From contig NZ_MOXD01000005.1 in assembly GCF_001976145.1 (NCBI RefSeq), forward strand, positions 124,001 to 188,000: a DNA stretch of 64,000 nt. Reading direction: 5' to 3'. Every line of letters begins with the position of its first letter. The first letter of the stretch is position 1. A program made the position numbers and the translations under genes. The DNA comes from Serratia oryzae (GTDB lineage Bacteria; Pseudomonadota; Gammaproteobacteria; Enterobacterales; Enterobacteriaceae). Shown in pieces: positions 45,849 through 55,488 of the stretch. The notes under the pieces were generated by a model. It saw only the letters and a list, made by a program, of their open reading frames with translations, did not search any database and was not told the origin of the DNA.

Positions 45849-46120
45849 TATACCCAAAATAATTCGAGTTGCAGGAAGGCGGCGACGCAGAGACAAATCG
45901 GTCTTTGACCGATTTGAACAGCGCTTGCGCTGGCCCGCAGGGTGAGACTCTTTGAGGCTCATAATCCCCAGGAGCTTGCTCAAGATCGTTCCTGGGGTGA
46001 GCGACAAATCTGCCAGGAGCAGATTTGAACGCTGCTTGCAGCGGCCCCGAAGGGGCGAGGCCCACGGATGGGCCGAGTAACAAAGCCAACGCACATGCAA
46101 CTTGAAGTATGAAGGGTATA
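45849..46120. repeat. Expanded ERIC element with two hairpin modules
   Basis: The ends TATACCCAAAATAATTCGAG and ACTTGAAGTATGAAGGGTAT plus A are normal ERIC ends, and the core CCCCAGGAGCTTGCTC with TTCCTGGGGTGAGC is present, but the element is 272 bp instead of 127. Two related inserts lie on either side of the core: 45892-45946 and 46003-46058. Each contains a CAAATC-type hairpin, a CTTG-loop hairpin and a GGCCC-type hairpin. A further hairpin GGCCCA-CGGA-TGGGCC follows at 46059-46074. The element ends 16 bp before the ssuE ATG. Confidence 0.85.
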
Positions 46121-46136
46121 GCTATAAGGAGCGGCA

Positions 46137-46715
46137 ATGCGCGTTATATCACTGGCTGGCAGCCCACAAGTTCCGTCACGTTCAGCAGCCCTGCTACATC
46201 AGAGCCAACGCTGGCTGCAACAACAAGGTGTGGAAGTGATTGCCTATACCTTGCGCGACTTCGCTGCCGACGATCTGCTGTATGCCAATTTCAACAGCCC
46301 TGACATCAAAGCCTTTGCCGCCCAACTCGCGCTGGCGGACGGCCTGCTGATTGCCACGCCGGTCTATAAAGCCTCATTTTCTGGTGCATTGAAAACCTTA
46401 CTCGATCTGCTGCCAGAGCGCGCATTAGACCATAAGGTGGTGTTACCGCTGGCAACCGGCGGTTCTCTCGGCCACATGCTGGCGGTGGATTACGCGTTAA
46501 AACCGGTGTTGGCGGCGTTGAAAGCCCAGGAAGTGCTGCACGGCGTTTTTGCCGACGATAGCCAGATCCTACTCAGCGGTGAACAGTTCACCCTGTCTGC
46601 CCCTGTTTCCACCCGTTTGGAACAGGCGCTGGAAAGCTTTTACTGGGCGCTGGGCCGCAGAAAATCCCCTGCTTTAAACCTCCCCTCCACGCTATTAACC
46701 CAGCAAACCGCCTGA
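46137..46715 (+). CDS. ssuE: NADPH-dependent FMN reductase SsuE
   Basis: This 192-residue flavin reductase supplies FMNH2 to the sulfonate monooxygenase SsuD. The FMN phosphate loop is [16 protein letters not shown] at residues 5-20. [20 protein letters not shown] and [20 protein letters not shown] are family signatures. AAGGAG lies 6 bases before the ATG. It is the first gene of ssuEADCB, in the same order as in E. coli. Its leader begins directly after, or inside, an expanded ERIC element. Confidence 0.95.
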   Translation: MRVISLAGSPQVPSRSAALLHQSQRWLQQQGVEVIAYTLRDFAADDLLYANFNSPDIKAFAAQLALADGLLIATPVYKASFSGALKTLLDLLPERALDHKVVLPLATGGSLGHMLAVDYALKPVLAALKAQEVLHGVFADDSQILLSGEQFTLSAPVSTRLEQALESFYWALGRRKSPALNLPSTLLTQQTA

Positions 46716-46730
46716 GAATAAAAGGAAACA

Positions 46731-47705
46731 ATGATGAAGCGACTCTCAACTCTTCGCCGCGGGTTCACTACGGCTGCACTGCTGGCGATTTTTGCCTTGG
46801 CGATCGCTAAGGCCGCCAGCGCAAAGGAGAATGCCCCAGCCCAGTTGCACATTGGCTATCAGAAAGGTTCCGTCAGCCTGGTGCTGGCAAAAACGCACCA
46901 ATTGCTAGAGAAGCGTTTCCCCGGCACGCAAATCAGTTGGATCGAATTCCCGGCAGGCCCGCAGATGCTTGAAGCGCTGAACGTCGGCAGTATCGACCTG
47001 GGCAGCACCGGCGATATCCCGCCGATCTTTGCTCAGGCCGCCGGAGCCGATCTGCTGTATGTCGGCGTAGAGCCGCCAAAGCCTAAAGCCGAAGTGATCC
47101 TGGTGGCAGAAAACAGCCCGATTAACAGCGTTGCTGAACTGAAAGGGCGTAAGGTCGCCTTCCAGAAAGGTTCCAGCTCGCACAACCTGCTGCTACGTGC
47201 CTTGCAACGGGCCGGCCTGGAGTTCAGTGATATTCAGCCGGTTTACCTGACGCCTGCCGATGCTCGCGCGGCCTTCCAGCAGGGCAACGTCGAGGCCTGG
47301 GCGATCTGGGATCCCTACTATTCCGCCGCATTGCTGCAAGGCGGCGTCCGAGTGCTGACCGACGGCAGCCAATTGAACCAGACCGGTTCTTTCTATCTGG
47401 CCGCTCACCCCTACACCGAAGCCAATGGCCTATTCATCCAACAGGTTCTGGATACCCTGACGCAGGCCGATGCGTTAACCCGCAGCGATCGGGCAAAAAG
47501 CGTCACGCTGCTGGCGAATGCGATGGGATTACCAGAACCGGTGATTGCCTCTTATCTGGATCATCGCCCCATTACCGCGATCAAACCGCTGGATGCGAAG
47601 ACTATTGCCGCCCAGCAGCAAACCGCCGATCTGTTCTTCACCAACCGATTACTGCCGTTCCGGGTGGATATCACTCAACGCATTTGGCAACCAAACTCAC
47701 AATAA
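46731..47705 (+). CDS. ssuA: Aliphatic sulfonate-binding protein SsuA
   Basis: This 324-residue periplasmic protein captures alkanesulfonates for the SsuBC transporter. It has a Sec signal peptide ([20 protein letters not shown], cleavage near ASAKE). The binding domain starts [19 protein letters not shown] and includes [38 protein letters not shown] and [12 protein letters not shown], all typical of SsuA/TauA proteins. Two ATG codons in a row (46731 and 46734) follow AAAGGAAA. It lies 15 bp after ssuE. Confidence 0.95.
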   Translation: MMKRLSTLRRGFTTAALLAIFALAIAKAASAKENAPAQLHIGYQKGSVSLVLAKTHQLLEKRFPGTQISWIEFPAGPQMLEALNVGSIDLGSTGDIPPIFAQAAGADLLYVGVEPPKPKAEVILVAENSPINSVAELKGRKVAFQKGSSSHNLLLRALQRAGLEFSDIQPVYLTPADARAAFQQGNVEAWAIWDPYYSAALLQGGVRVLTDGSQLNQTGSFYLAAHPYTEANGLFIQQVLDTLTQADALTRSDRAKSVTLLANAMGLPEPVIASYLDHRPITAIKPLDAKTIAAQQQTADLFFTNRLLPFRVDITQRIWQPNSQ

Positions 47706-47721
47706 GCAGGAGCACATCATT

Positions 47722-48870
47722 ATGAGTATTAACGTATTCTGGTTTTTACCGACCCATGGAGATGGTCACTATCTAGGCAGTGCTGAAGGCGCCCGCACGG
47801 TCGATTACAGTTATCTGCAACAGATTGCCCAAGCAGCCGATCGGCTTGGGTTTGGCGGGGTGCTGATCCCCACCGGCCGTTCCTGTGAAGATTCCTGGCT
47901 GGTGGCCGCATCGTTAATTCCGGTCACGCAGCGCTTGAAATTCCTGGTGGCACTGCGCCCCGGCGTTATTTCACCGACGGTAGCCGCCCGGCAGGCCGCC
48001 ACTTTGGACCGGCTTTCCAATGGCCGCACGCTGTTCAATCTGGTGACCGGTGGTGATCCACAAGAGCTGGCCGCAGAGGGGTTGCACCTGAATCACGCGG
48101 AACGTTACGAAGCCTCTACCGAATTTACCCACGTGTGGCGCAAGGTGCTGGAAGGGGAAACGGTTGATTTCGCCGGTAAGCACATTAACGTGAAAGGCGC
48201 CAAACTGCTGTTCCCACCGGTCCAGCAACCGCGCCCTCCCCTTTACTTCGGCGGTTCTTCCGCTGCAGCGCAGGATCTGGCCGCTGAGCAGGTCGAACTC
48301 TATCTGACCTGGGGGGAAACGCCAGCGCAGGTGAAGGAAAAAATCGAGGAGGTGCGTGCCAAAGCGGCAGCCGTTGGGCGCAAAGTCCGCTTCGGCATTC
48401 GCCTGCACGTGATCGTACGCGAAACCACCGAAGAAGCCTGGCGCGCGGCCGATCGTCTGATCTCTCATCTCGATGACCAGACCATTGCCGATGCGCAAAA
48501 GGCCTTCGCGCGCGTCGACTCGGTAGGCCAACAGCGCATGACCGCCCTGCACGGCGGCAGCAAAGACCATCTGGAAATCAGCCCGAACCTGTGGGCCGGT
48601 GTCGGGCTGGTACGCGGCGGGGCGGGCACGGCATTAGTAGGCGATGGCCCAACGGTGGCAGAGCGCATACAGGAATACGCCGATCTGGGTATCGATACCT
48701 TTGTGCTCTCTGGCTATCCGCACCTTGAAGAAGCTTACCGAGTCGGCGAACTGCTGTTCCCGCATCTGGATCTGGTGAAAAATGAACCGCCAGCGCAGTT
48801 GCGAGCCATCAAACCGCAGGGAGAAACGGTCGCTAATATTTACTCACCACAAAAAGTAGCACAAAGCTGA
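47722..48870 (+). CDS. ssuD: FMNH2-dependent alkanesulfonate monooxygenase SsuD
   Basis: This 382-residue enzyme of the bacterial luciferase family cleaves alkanesulfonates to aldehyde and sulfite using FMNH2 from SsuE. ATG 47722 is chosen because AGGAGC lies 8-10 bases upstream and [20 protein letters not shown] is the family start. Conserved blocks include [20 protein letters not shown] with the active-site cysteine, [15 protein letters not shown] and [20 protein letters not shown]. The length is near the 381 residues of the E. coli enzyme. Confidence 0.97.
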   Translation: MSINVFWFLPTHGDGHYLGSAEGARTVDYSYLQQIAQAADRLGFGGVLIPTGRSCEDSWLVAASLIPVTQRLKFLVALRPGVISPTVAARQAATLDRLSNGRTLFNLVTGGDPQELAAEGLHLNHAERYEASTEFTHVWRKVLEGETVDFAGKHINVKGAKLLFPPVQQPRPPLYFGGSSAAAQDLAAEQVELYLTWGETPAQVKEKIEEVRAKAAAVGRKVRFGIRLHVIVRETTEEAWRAADRLISHLDDQTIADAQKAFARVDSVGQQRMTALHGGSKDHLEISPNLWAGVGLVRGGAGTALVGDGPTVAERIQEYADLGIDTFVLSGYPHLEEAYRVGELLFPHLDLVKNEPPAQLRAIKPQGETVANIYSPQKVAQS

Positions 48871-48881
48871 GGAGGAGCCTG

Positions 48882-49673
48882 ATGGCGATCGGTACACAAC
48901 GTCTCCTGCAGCGGCTGGCCCCTTGGGTTTTGCCGGTGCTACTGGTGGTGGTCTGGCAGGCAGCCGTTGAGACCGGTTGGCTGTCAAACCGCATCCTGCC
49001 TGCCCCCAGCGCGGTTATCACCGCCTTTTGGGCGCTGACCAGAAGCGGTGAACTGTGGCAACACCTGACGATCAGCAGTTGGCGCGCGTTGGTTGGCTTC
49101 AGCATTGGCGGCGGCATCGGGCTGGTGCTGGGGTTTATCACCGGTTTATCGCGCTGGGGCGCACGCCTGCTCGACAGCTCAGTTCAGATGATCCGTAACG
49201 TGCCCCACCTGGCGCTGATCCCGTTGGTGATCCTGTGGTTCGGCATTGATGAGTCGGCCAAGATCTTTTTAGTGGCACTCGGGACGCTGTTCCCGATCTA
49301 CCTGAATACCTATCACGGCATCAAGAATCTCGATCGCGGCCTGCTGGAGATGGCACGCAGCTACGGCCTGAACGGTTTCCGTTTGTTCAGCCAAGTGGTG
49401 CTGCCTGGTGCATTGCCGTCAATCATGGTCGGTGTGCGTTTTGCTCTGGGTTTTATGTGGTTGACGCTGATTGTCGCAGAAACCATTTCAGCCAACTCCG
49501 GCATCGGCTATCTGGCAATGAACGCACGTGAATTCCTGCAAACCGATGTGGTGGTGGTGGCCATTATTCTGTATGCCCTGCTCGGCAAGCTGGCCGATGC
49601 CAGCGCACAAGGGCTCGAGCGCCTTTGGCTGCGCTGGCATCCGGCCTATCAACTGAAATCAGGAGAAGCGTGA
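48882..49673 (+). CDS. ssuC: Sulfonate ABC transporter permease SsuC
   Basis: This 263-residue permease has six hydrophobic segments. The EAA motif contacting the ATPase is seen in [20 protein letters not shown] at about residues 156-175. [20 protein letters not shown] is also typical of the family. GGAGGAG lies just before the ATG. Its TGA stop shares one base with the ssuB ATG (TGATG), so the two are translationally coupled. Confidence 0.95.
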   Translation: MAIGTQRLLQRLAPWVLPVLLVVVWQAAVETGWLSNRILPAPSAVITAFWALTRSGELWQHLTISSWRALVGFSIGGGIGLVLGFITGLSRWGARLLDSSVQMIRNVPHLALIPLVILWFGIDESAKIFLVALGTLFPIYLNTYHGIKNLDRGLLEMARSYGLNGFRLFSQVVLPGALPSIMVGVRFALGFMWLTLIVAETISANSGIGYLAMNAREFLQTDVVVVAIILYALLGKLADASAQGLERLWLRWHPAYQLKSGEA

Positions 49674-50449
49674 TGACGGCTCCCACTCGTATTCCACCAG
49701 GCATTCCGGTCACCCTGGAATCCATTGCCAAACGCTATGGCAACCGCACCGTGCTGGATAACCTGCAACTGCGCATCACTGCGGGCCAGTTTATCGCCGT
49801 GGTGGGCCGTAGCGGCTGTGGCAAAAGCACCCTGCTGCGCCTGCTGGCCGGGCTGGAAAGCGCCAATGGTGGCGCACTGCTGGCCGGTAGTGCACTGCTC
49901 AGCAGTGCCAAAGACGATACGCGTTTGATGTTTCAGGACGCCCGCCTGCTGCCGTGGAAAAAGGTGATCGATAACGTCGGGCTTGGTTTGCGCGGTAACT
50001 GGCGTGATGACGCGTTACAAGCCTTAGCCACCGTCGGCTTGGCCGATCGCGCTAACGACTGGCCTGCGGCACTCTCCGGTGGGCAAAAGCAGCGTGTTGC
50101 ACTGGCAAGAGCGCTGATTCATCGCCCTCGCCTATTGCTGTTGGATGAACCGCTGGGCGCACTGGACGCGTTAACCCGTATCGAGATGCAGGGGCTGATT
50201 GAACGTCTGTGGCAGCAACAGGGGTTCACCGTGCTGCTGGTCACGCATGACGTCAGTGAAGCCATTGCGTTGGCCGATCGGGTGTTGCTCATTGAAGAGG
50301 GGCGGATCGGGCTGGATTTGACTATCGATTTACCACGGCCACGCCGCAAAGGTTCGGCCAGGCTGGCTGAGCTGGAAGCTGAAGTGCTGGACAGGGTGTT
50401 GTCACCACCACAAGCGCAGGAAACAGCATGCCGGGTGGCAACAAATTAA
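49673..50449 (+). CDS. ssuB: Sulfonate ABC transporter ATPase SsuB
   Basis: This 258-residue ATPase powers sulfonate uptake through SsuC. Walker A is [18 protein letters not shown] at residues 43-60, the Q-loop is [14 protein letters not shown], the signature is [16 protein letters not shown], Walker B is [16 protein letters not shown], and the switch histidine lies in [17 protein letters not shown]. The ATG at 49673 overlaps the ssuC stop codon; a longer upstream frame inside ssuC is not needed. It is the last gene of the operon and is followed by a strong terminator. Confidence 0.96.
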   Translation: MTAPTRIPPGIPVTLESIAKRYGNRTVLDNLQLRITAGQFIAVVGRSGCGKSTLLRLLAGLESANGGALLAGSALLSSAKDDTRLMFQDARLLPWKKVIDNVGLGLRGNWRDDALQALATVGLADRANDWPAALSGGQKQRVALARALIHRPRLLLLDEPLGALDALTRIEMQGLIERLWQQQGFTVLLVTHDVSEAIALADRVLLIEEGRIGLDLTIDLPRPRRKGSARLAELEAEVLDRVLSPPQAQETACRVATN

Positions 50450-50452
50450 CTC

Positions 50453-50484
50453 GCAGGGACGGCATCGCCCGTCCCTGCTCTTTT
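50453..50484. terminator. Terminator of the ssu operon, facing pepN
   Basis: GCAGGGACGG pairs with CCGTCCCTGC around a 6-base loop, followed by TCTTTT. It overlaps the last bases of the converging pepN and probably serves both strands. Confidence 0.88.
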
Positions 50485-53098
50485 AGGCCGCTAATGCCTT
50501 GGTGATCTTCTCATACAGATCGCCAGACAGGTTTTCCAACCCTTTCAGTTGCTCCAACGCATTGCGCATCAACGCCTGACGGGAAGCGTCGTAACGTTTC
50601 AGGCGGATCAGCGGTTCGATCAACCGGGCAGCCACCTGCGGGTTGCGCTGGTTGAGATCGCTGAGGATTTCCACCAGAAACTGATACCCGCTGCCATCCG
50701 CCGCATGGAACGCCGCCGGATTGGCTGAAGCAAAAGCACCAATCAGTGAACGGGTACGGTTCGGGTTACCGAGGCTGAAGGAGCGATGCTGCAGCAAAGC
50801 ACGCACTTTGGTCAGCACATCGGCCGCCGGGCTGGTGGCCTGCAGCACAAACCATTTGTCCATCACTAGGCCATCCTGATGCCAGCGCTCATCAAACTCG
50901 CTCATCAAGGCATCACGGCATGGCAATTGTGCCCCCACCGCCGCCGACAGCGCAGCCAGTGAATCGGTCATGTTGTCCGCCTGCTGGAACTGCTTCATTA
51001 CCAGTTGATTTGCCTGCTCTGCATCACCAAATGCCAGATAGCTCAGACACACATTGCGCAACGCACGTTTGGCAATGTCATGGTGTTCAACACGGTAGCC
51101 ATCCGTTTTATTAGCGCGATACACCGCCAGCCACTCATCGGCCATTTCCTGTGCCAGACAACGGGTGATCGCATCATGCACCGCGGCGATCGCTTCTGGA
51201 TCGATAGTGGTAAACAGTTCAGCGATTTCGTTCTCTGAAGGCAACGTCAAGATCTGTGCCGCCAGGGCCGGATCCAGTTTCTCATCCAGCAACACGGCGC
51301 GGAACGCATCGGCAACGTGCAACGGCAGGGTCAACGGCTGTTTCTGCTGGTACTTGGCCACGTTGAGTTTGATATAGGTAGCCAACAGGCTTTGTGCGGC
51401 ATCCCAACGGGCAAACTCATTGCGCGCGTGTTGCATCAGGAAAGTCAGTTGCTGATCGCTGTACGGATAATCCAGCTTCACCGGCGCGGAAAATTCACGC
51501 AGCAGCGAAGGCACTGGCTGATGGGGAACGCTGTCAAACACGAACGTTTGCTCCGCCTCAGTGACGTTCAGCACATTGTTTACCGGCGCACCGCCTTTCT
51601 GCAGGGCGATCACCTTCCCTTCGCTATTGTACAGTTCGATATCCAGCGGAATATGCAGCGGCAGCTTTTCTGGCTGATCGGCAGTTGGCGCAGTCTTCTG
51701 GCTGACGTGCAGGCGATATTGCTGATGCTCCGCGTCATACTCATCGCGTACCGTCAGCAGTGGCGTACCCGACTGGCTGTACCAGCGGCGGAACAGAGAA
51801 AGATCGACATTTGAGGCATCTTCCATCGCCTGAACAAAGTCATCGCAGGTTGCGGCACTGCCGTCGTGACGCTCAAAGTACAGTTGCATACCCGCCTGAA
51901 ACTGCTGCTCCCCCAGCAGGGTGTGCATCATGCGGATCACTTCTGAGCCCTTTTCGTACACCGTCAGGGTGTAGAAGTTGTTCATTTCGATCACTTTGTC
52001 TGGCCGAATGGCATGCGCCATCGGGCTGGCGTCTTCGGCAAACTGTGCGCCGCGCATTACCCGCACGTTGTCGATGCGGTTAACCGAACGTGAACCCAGA
52101 TCTGAGCTGAACTCCTGATCGCGGAATACTGTCAGCCCTTCTTTCAGGCTGAGCTGGAACCAGTCACGGCAGGTTACACGGTTGCCCGTCCAGTTATGGA
52201 AATATTCATGGCCGATCACCGCTTCAATATTCAGGTAATCTTTGTCGGTGGCCGTTTCGGCCTTGGCCAGCACATACTTCGAGTTAAAGATATTTAACCC
52301 TTTGTTTTCCATCGCGCCCATGTTGAAGAAATCCACGGCCACGATCATGTAGATATCCAGATCGTATTCCAGACCAAAACGGGTTTCGTCCCATTTCATT
52401 GAATTCTTCAACGAGGTCATGGCCCAATCGGCGCGATCCAGATTGCCGCGATCCACAAACAGCTCCAGCGCCACTTTGCGCCCGGAACGCGTGGTAAAAC
52501 TATCGCGCAGCACATCGAAATCGCCAGCAACCAAGGCAAACAGGTAGCTAGGCTTAGGGAACGGATCCTGCCATTGCACCCAGTGACGGCCATCGTCCAG
52601 TTCTCCCTCAGCTATCCGGTTACCGTTAGAGAGCAAGAATGGATAGCGCGCTTTATCCGCCACGATACGGGTGGTAAACCGCGCCAGAACGTCTGGGCGA
52701 TCGAGATAATAGGTAATGTTGCGGAACCCTTCGGCTTCGCATTGGGTACACAGCGCTTCACCGGACAGGTATAACCCTTCCAGCGCGGTGTTTTTGGCCG
52801 GGTGGATATCGTTGACGATGGTCAGGGTAAATTGTGCTGGCAGTTTATCAATAACCAGTTGATTATCCTGCTGCTGATAGGCATCCCATGGTTGCCCGTC
52901 AATCTGAATACTCACCAGTGTTAAATCTTCGCCGTTGAGGATTAAAGAGGTTCCTGCGGCCCCTTGGCGCTTGATCTGGCTGACGGCAGTGACGCGTGTG
53001 TTCTCAGCCTCCAGCTCAAAATCCAAATCAATATCGGTAATGGTGTAATCCGGTGCACGATAATCGTGGCGAAACTTCGCCTGTGGCTGTTGTGTCAT
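50483..53098 (-). CDS. pepN: Aminopeptidase N
   Basis: This 871-residue zinc metallopeptidase of family M1 removes N-terminal residues from peptides in the cytoplasm. The substrate-anchoring GAMEN motif is at 261-265. The zinc site is HEYFH (His297, Glu298, His301) with Glu320 in LKEGL. All are at the same numbers as in E. coli PepN. The start MTQQPQAKFRHDYRAPDYTI is the family start. It is divergent from the diguanylate cyclase gene and converges with ssuB. Confidence 0.97.
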   Translation of the reverse strand: MTQQPQAKFRHDYRAPDYTITDIDLDFELEAENTRVTAVSQIKRQGAAGTSLILNGEDLTLVSIQIDGQPWDAYQQQDNQLVIDKLPAQFTLTIVNDIHPAKNTALEGLYLSGEALCTQCEAEGFRNITYYLDRPDVLARFTTRIVADKARYPFLLSNGNRIAEGELDDGRHWVQWQDPFPKPSYLFALVAGDFDVLRDSFTTRSGRKVALELFVDRGNLDRADWAMTSLKNSMKWDETRFGLEYDLDIYMIVAVDFFNMGAMENKGLNIFNSKYVLAKAETATDKDYLNIEAVIGHEYFHNWTGNRVTCRDWFQLSLKEGLTVFRDQEFSSDLGSRSVNRIDNVRVMRGAQFAEDASPMAHAIRPDKVIEMNNFYTLTVYEKGSEVIRMMHTLLGEQQFQAGMQLYFERHDGSAATCDDFVQAMEDASNVDLSLFRRWYSQSGTPLLTVRDEYDAEHQQYRLHVSQKTAPTADQPEKLPLHIPLDIELYNSEGKVIALQKGGAPVNNVLNVTEAEQTFVFDSVPHQPVPSLLREFSAPVKLDYPYSDQQLTFLMQHARNEFARWDAAQSLLATYIKLNVAKYQQKQPLTLPLHVADAFRAVLLDEKLDPALAAQILTLPSENEIAELFTTIDPEAIAAVHDAITRCLAQEMADEWLAVYRANKTDGYRVEHHDIAKRALRNVCLSYLAFGDAEQANQLVMKQFQQADNMTDSLAALSAAVGAQLPCRDALMSEFDERWHQDGLVMDKWFVLQATSPAADVLTKVRALLQHRSFSLGNPNRTRSLIGAFASANPAAFHAADGSGYQFLVEILSDLNQRNPQVAARLIEPLIRLKRYDASRQALMRNALEQLKGLENLSGDLYEKITKALAA

Positions 53099-53355
53099 AA
53101 AAACCCTTCGACGTTTCAGTAAGTTGCCGGTACTGGCTCAGGTAACGTCATACCGGCCTTAGCCTGTTGCATAACGTTGAGCTCCGCGGCCCGATAGTGA
53201 ATAAACTCTATCACAGCCACGAAAAAAACCCAGAGATGGCCGCGCCAGCGACAGAAATAGCTGCGCAATTGCGCAGCACCTACAACATTACTGCAGCGAC
53301 GCGCTCGACACGATGTTATAATTTCACCCTCGTCTCGCTGGAGAAACGGATTGGC

Positions 53356-55062
53356 ATGAAAGTAAAATACCTAATCTATTTTTTCACTTTTGCCCTAACG
53401 TTCTCTTTTGCCATATTTATTTCCGATGGGCTGATCGAGGCGCATGACAGCTATCTTCAGAGCCAGGAAAACCTGTATAAAACCCATCGCGCCAAAGAAG
53501 TGTCCGCAGCCTTTCAGGCCGCGCTGCGTGCACACCGTTCAAAAAGATTAAGCCTGGTGAATAAAGAGATTACCGCAGACCAATGGCAACACGATGATGC
53601 TCAGGCACGCCAAAAAATAGCGATCGTCAAATCACATATCGACAGCGAGATCTCTCAACGGCTGGGGATTCAGCAGAAATTCGCCCTGCTCTCTATGGTC
53701 AACCTGATGGAGAAATTGTTGGATAACGACTCCCGCCAGATATCGCTGATCAATGAAGCCAACACCAATTTATTCAATATCAACAGCGCCTATTATATCG
53801 TCCAGGCTACCAAAACCTTTTATCGCTATACCTATGATACCCGGATGATCACCGCCGATTCCTTTCTGTTTCTGGAAGCGATCCGTCTCAATAATCGGCT
53901 GAATATGACCCTGGCCGAATTGCTGGATCAGATTATTGACATTAACCTGGGTGGGCAGGAGCATAAAACCCTTTACCTGAAGGCGATCCAACTCACCGGC
54001 GCTCTTAATGCCCTTAACACCCGCTTGGTGTTTATGAAACTGGCCTACGGCGATGCGCAAATTTCAGCCGCCGTGGATGATATTCTGGAAAAGATCTCCA
54101 GCGATCGGGTTAACCGTATTTCGGAAGATTTGCATCAGGCCATTACTCATAACACCGACTATAACTCAGGCGTTATCTACCAGTATATCAAAGAGCTGAG
54201 CCAACTTTCTCAACTGCTATATCAGCGTAGTTTTGAACTGGAAATTGCCGCCTCTGAAGCCAAAATGCACCACAGCCAGGCCGCTATTTACGGCATGATT
54301 TCGCTCGGTTGGCTGATCGTATTGTTTGTGTTGTTACCTTCGCTGATATTCTGTTCAAATATCAGCCGTTGGCTAACCAAGACCCATAACAATATTCTGC
54401 GCCTGTCACGAGGTGAAATGAATATTGATAACAACGAGGCGTTTTATAGCAAAGAACTGATCGCCATCAGCAATGCCATCACACAGCTCAAACAATATCA
54501 TCAGGAAAAAATTGCGCTGGAAAATGAAAAACATCAGCTGATAAAAGAGCTGGAAACCTCATCTTTCTTCGATCCGTTAACCAACATTTATAACCGTCGC
54601 AAATTCTTCCTCGAATGTGAGCAGTTGGCCACCAACAGTTATCCGCACGTTTTTTGCCTGCTTGATGTCGATAACTTCAAGCGGCTCAACGATACCTATG
54701 GCCACGACGTCGGCGACCAAGTACTCGTGATGTTCGCACAATTGCTGCGCAACACTTTCCGTTCCAGTGATATCTTCTGCCGCTACGGTGGAGAAGAATT
54801 CGCGGTGCTGCTCAACCACTGTACGTTAGAAAACGCCCGCAGCATCATGGATAATCTGCGGGAGCAAACCTGTCAACTCAGCCTGGCGCTGGACAATGGC
54901 AAAACAGTGCGCTTTACCACCAGTTGTGGCATCGCAACGGTCAACCACTTCCAAGAACTGCATCCGGCCATCAAGCAGGCCGACGAAGCGCTGTATTTCT
55001 GTAAAAAGAGCGGCAAAAACAAGGTCAGCATCTATACCCAAAATAATTCGAGTTGCTTGTAG
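53356..55062 (+). CDS. Membrane-bound GGDEF diguanylate cyclase with ERIC-encoded C-terminus
   Basis: This 568-residue protein should make cyclic di-GMP. ATG 53356 is chosen because it begins a signal-like helix (VKYLIYFFTFALTFSFAIFI); an upstream frame to 53167 has no homology. A periplasmic sensor region of about 285 residues, mostly helical, lies between helices at 5-25 and 312-333. A HAMP-like segment follows, then the GGDEF domain from about residue 403. The active site is GGEEF at 478-482, and the inhibitory site RSSD (469-472) lies five residues before it, so product feedback is likely. Residues 560-568 (YTQNNSSCL) and the stop are encoded by an ERIC element. Confidence 0.9.
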   Translation: MKVKYLIYFFTFALTFSFAIFISDGLIEAHDSYLQSQENLYKTHRAKEVSAAFQAALRAHRSKRLSLVNKEITADQWQHDDAQARQKIAIVKSHIDSEISQRLGIQQKFALLSMVNLMEKLLDNDSRQISLINEANTNLFNINSAYYIVQATKTFYRYTYDTRMITADSFLFLEAIRLNNRLNMTLAELLDQIIDINLGGQEHKTLYLKAIQLTGALNALNTRLVFMKLAYGDAQISAAVDDILEKISSDRVNRISEDLHQAITHNTDYNSGVIYQYIKELSQLSQLLYQRSFELEIAASEAKMHHSQAAIYGMISLGWLIVLFVLLPSLIFCSNISRWLTKTHNNILRLSRGEMNIDNNEAFYSKELIAISNAITQLKQYHQEKIALENEKHQLIKELETSSFFDPLTNIYNRRKFFLECEQLATNSYPHVFCLLDVDNFKRLNDTYGHDVGDQVLVMFAQLLRNTFRSSDIFCRYGGEEFAVLLNHCTLENARSIMDNLREQTCQLSLALDNGKTVRFTTSCGIATVNHFQELHPAIKQADEALYFCKKSGKNKVSIYTQNNSSCL

Positions 55063-55159
55063 GCGGCAACTGAATGAATCCCTAGGAGCTTACTCAAGTA
55101 AGTGACTAGGGTGAGTGAAGGCAGCCAACACCCAAGCAACTTGAAGTATGAAGGGTATA
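55033..55159. repeat. ERIC element, 127 bp, overlapping a coding region
   Basis: Begins TATACCCAAAATAATTCGAG and ends ACTTGAAGTATGAAGGGTAT plus A, with the central CCCTAGGAGCTTACTCAAG / AAGTGACTAGGG stem. Its first base is the first base of codon 560 of the diguanylate cyclase, and its first 30 bases supply nine codons and the TAG stop. Confidence 0.95.
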
Positions 55160-55488
55160 CACGCCAAACGGGTTTATCTGAATCAGTGTTTAAAATAATT
55201 AACATTATAATTTTTATCATTAAATAAACTAAACAGCCCAGCTTATTGGATTATCTGACTTTTCTTGCCGACAGCGCTGCCTCAATCCCATAAAGGCACG
55301 TTTAATCCTCGACCCGTTCCCGCCATTTGTGGTGTGATGAGGCTTCAATAACAGGATAATCCGGGTATACTCCCCCCACTTTTACGATAGTACCCAACGT
55401 ATTTGCCGTTGCCGCGAGATGGCAGCGTCAAATAAGACAGGGATATCCGGATTTGGACACGCGCCTGAAGAGGATGCTGTTACGCGCT
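55160..55488. other. Intergenic region upstream of pncB
   Basis: No gene is visible. At 55187-55204 TGTTTA-AAATAA-TTAACA differs by one base from the TGTTTA-N6-TAAACA pattern of NadR operators, but it lies about 285 bp before pncB. ATCCGGGTATACTCCCCCCA near 55360-55380 may belong to the pncB promoter. Confidence 0.4.

Noticed and set aside
53167-53355. N-terminal extension of the diguanylate cyclase
   Set aside because: The extra 63 residues lack homology and lie in the divergent promoter region, and a normal membrane helix starts at the 53356 ATG.
55187-55204. NadR-like box upstream of pncB
   Set aside because: One mismatch, but about 285 bp from pncB and in AT-rich DNA where such matches arise by chance. 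Noted as weak only.
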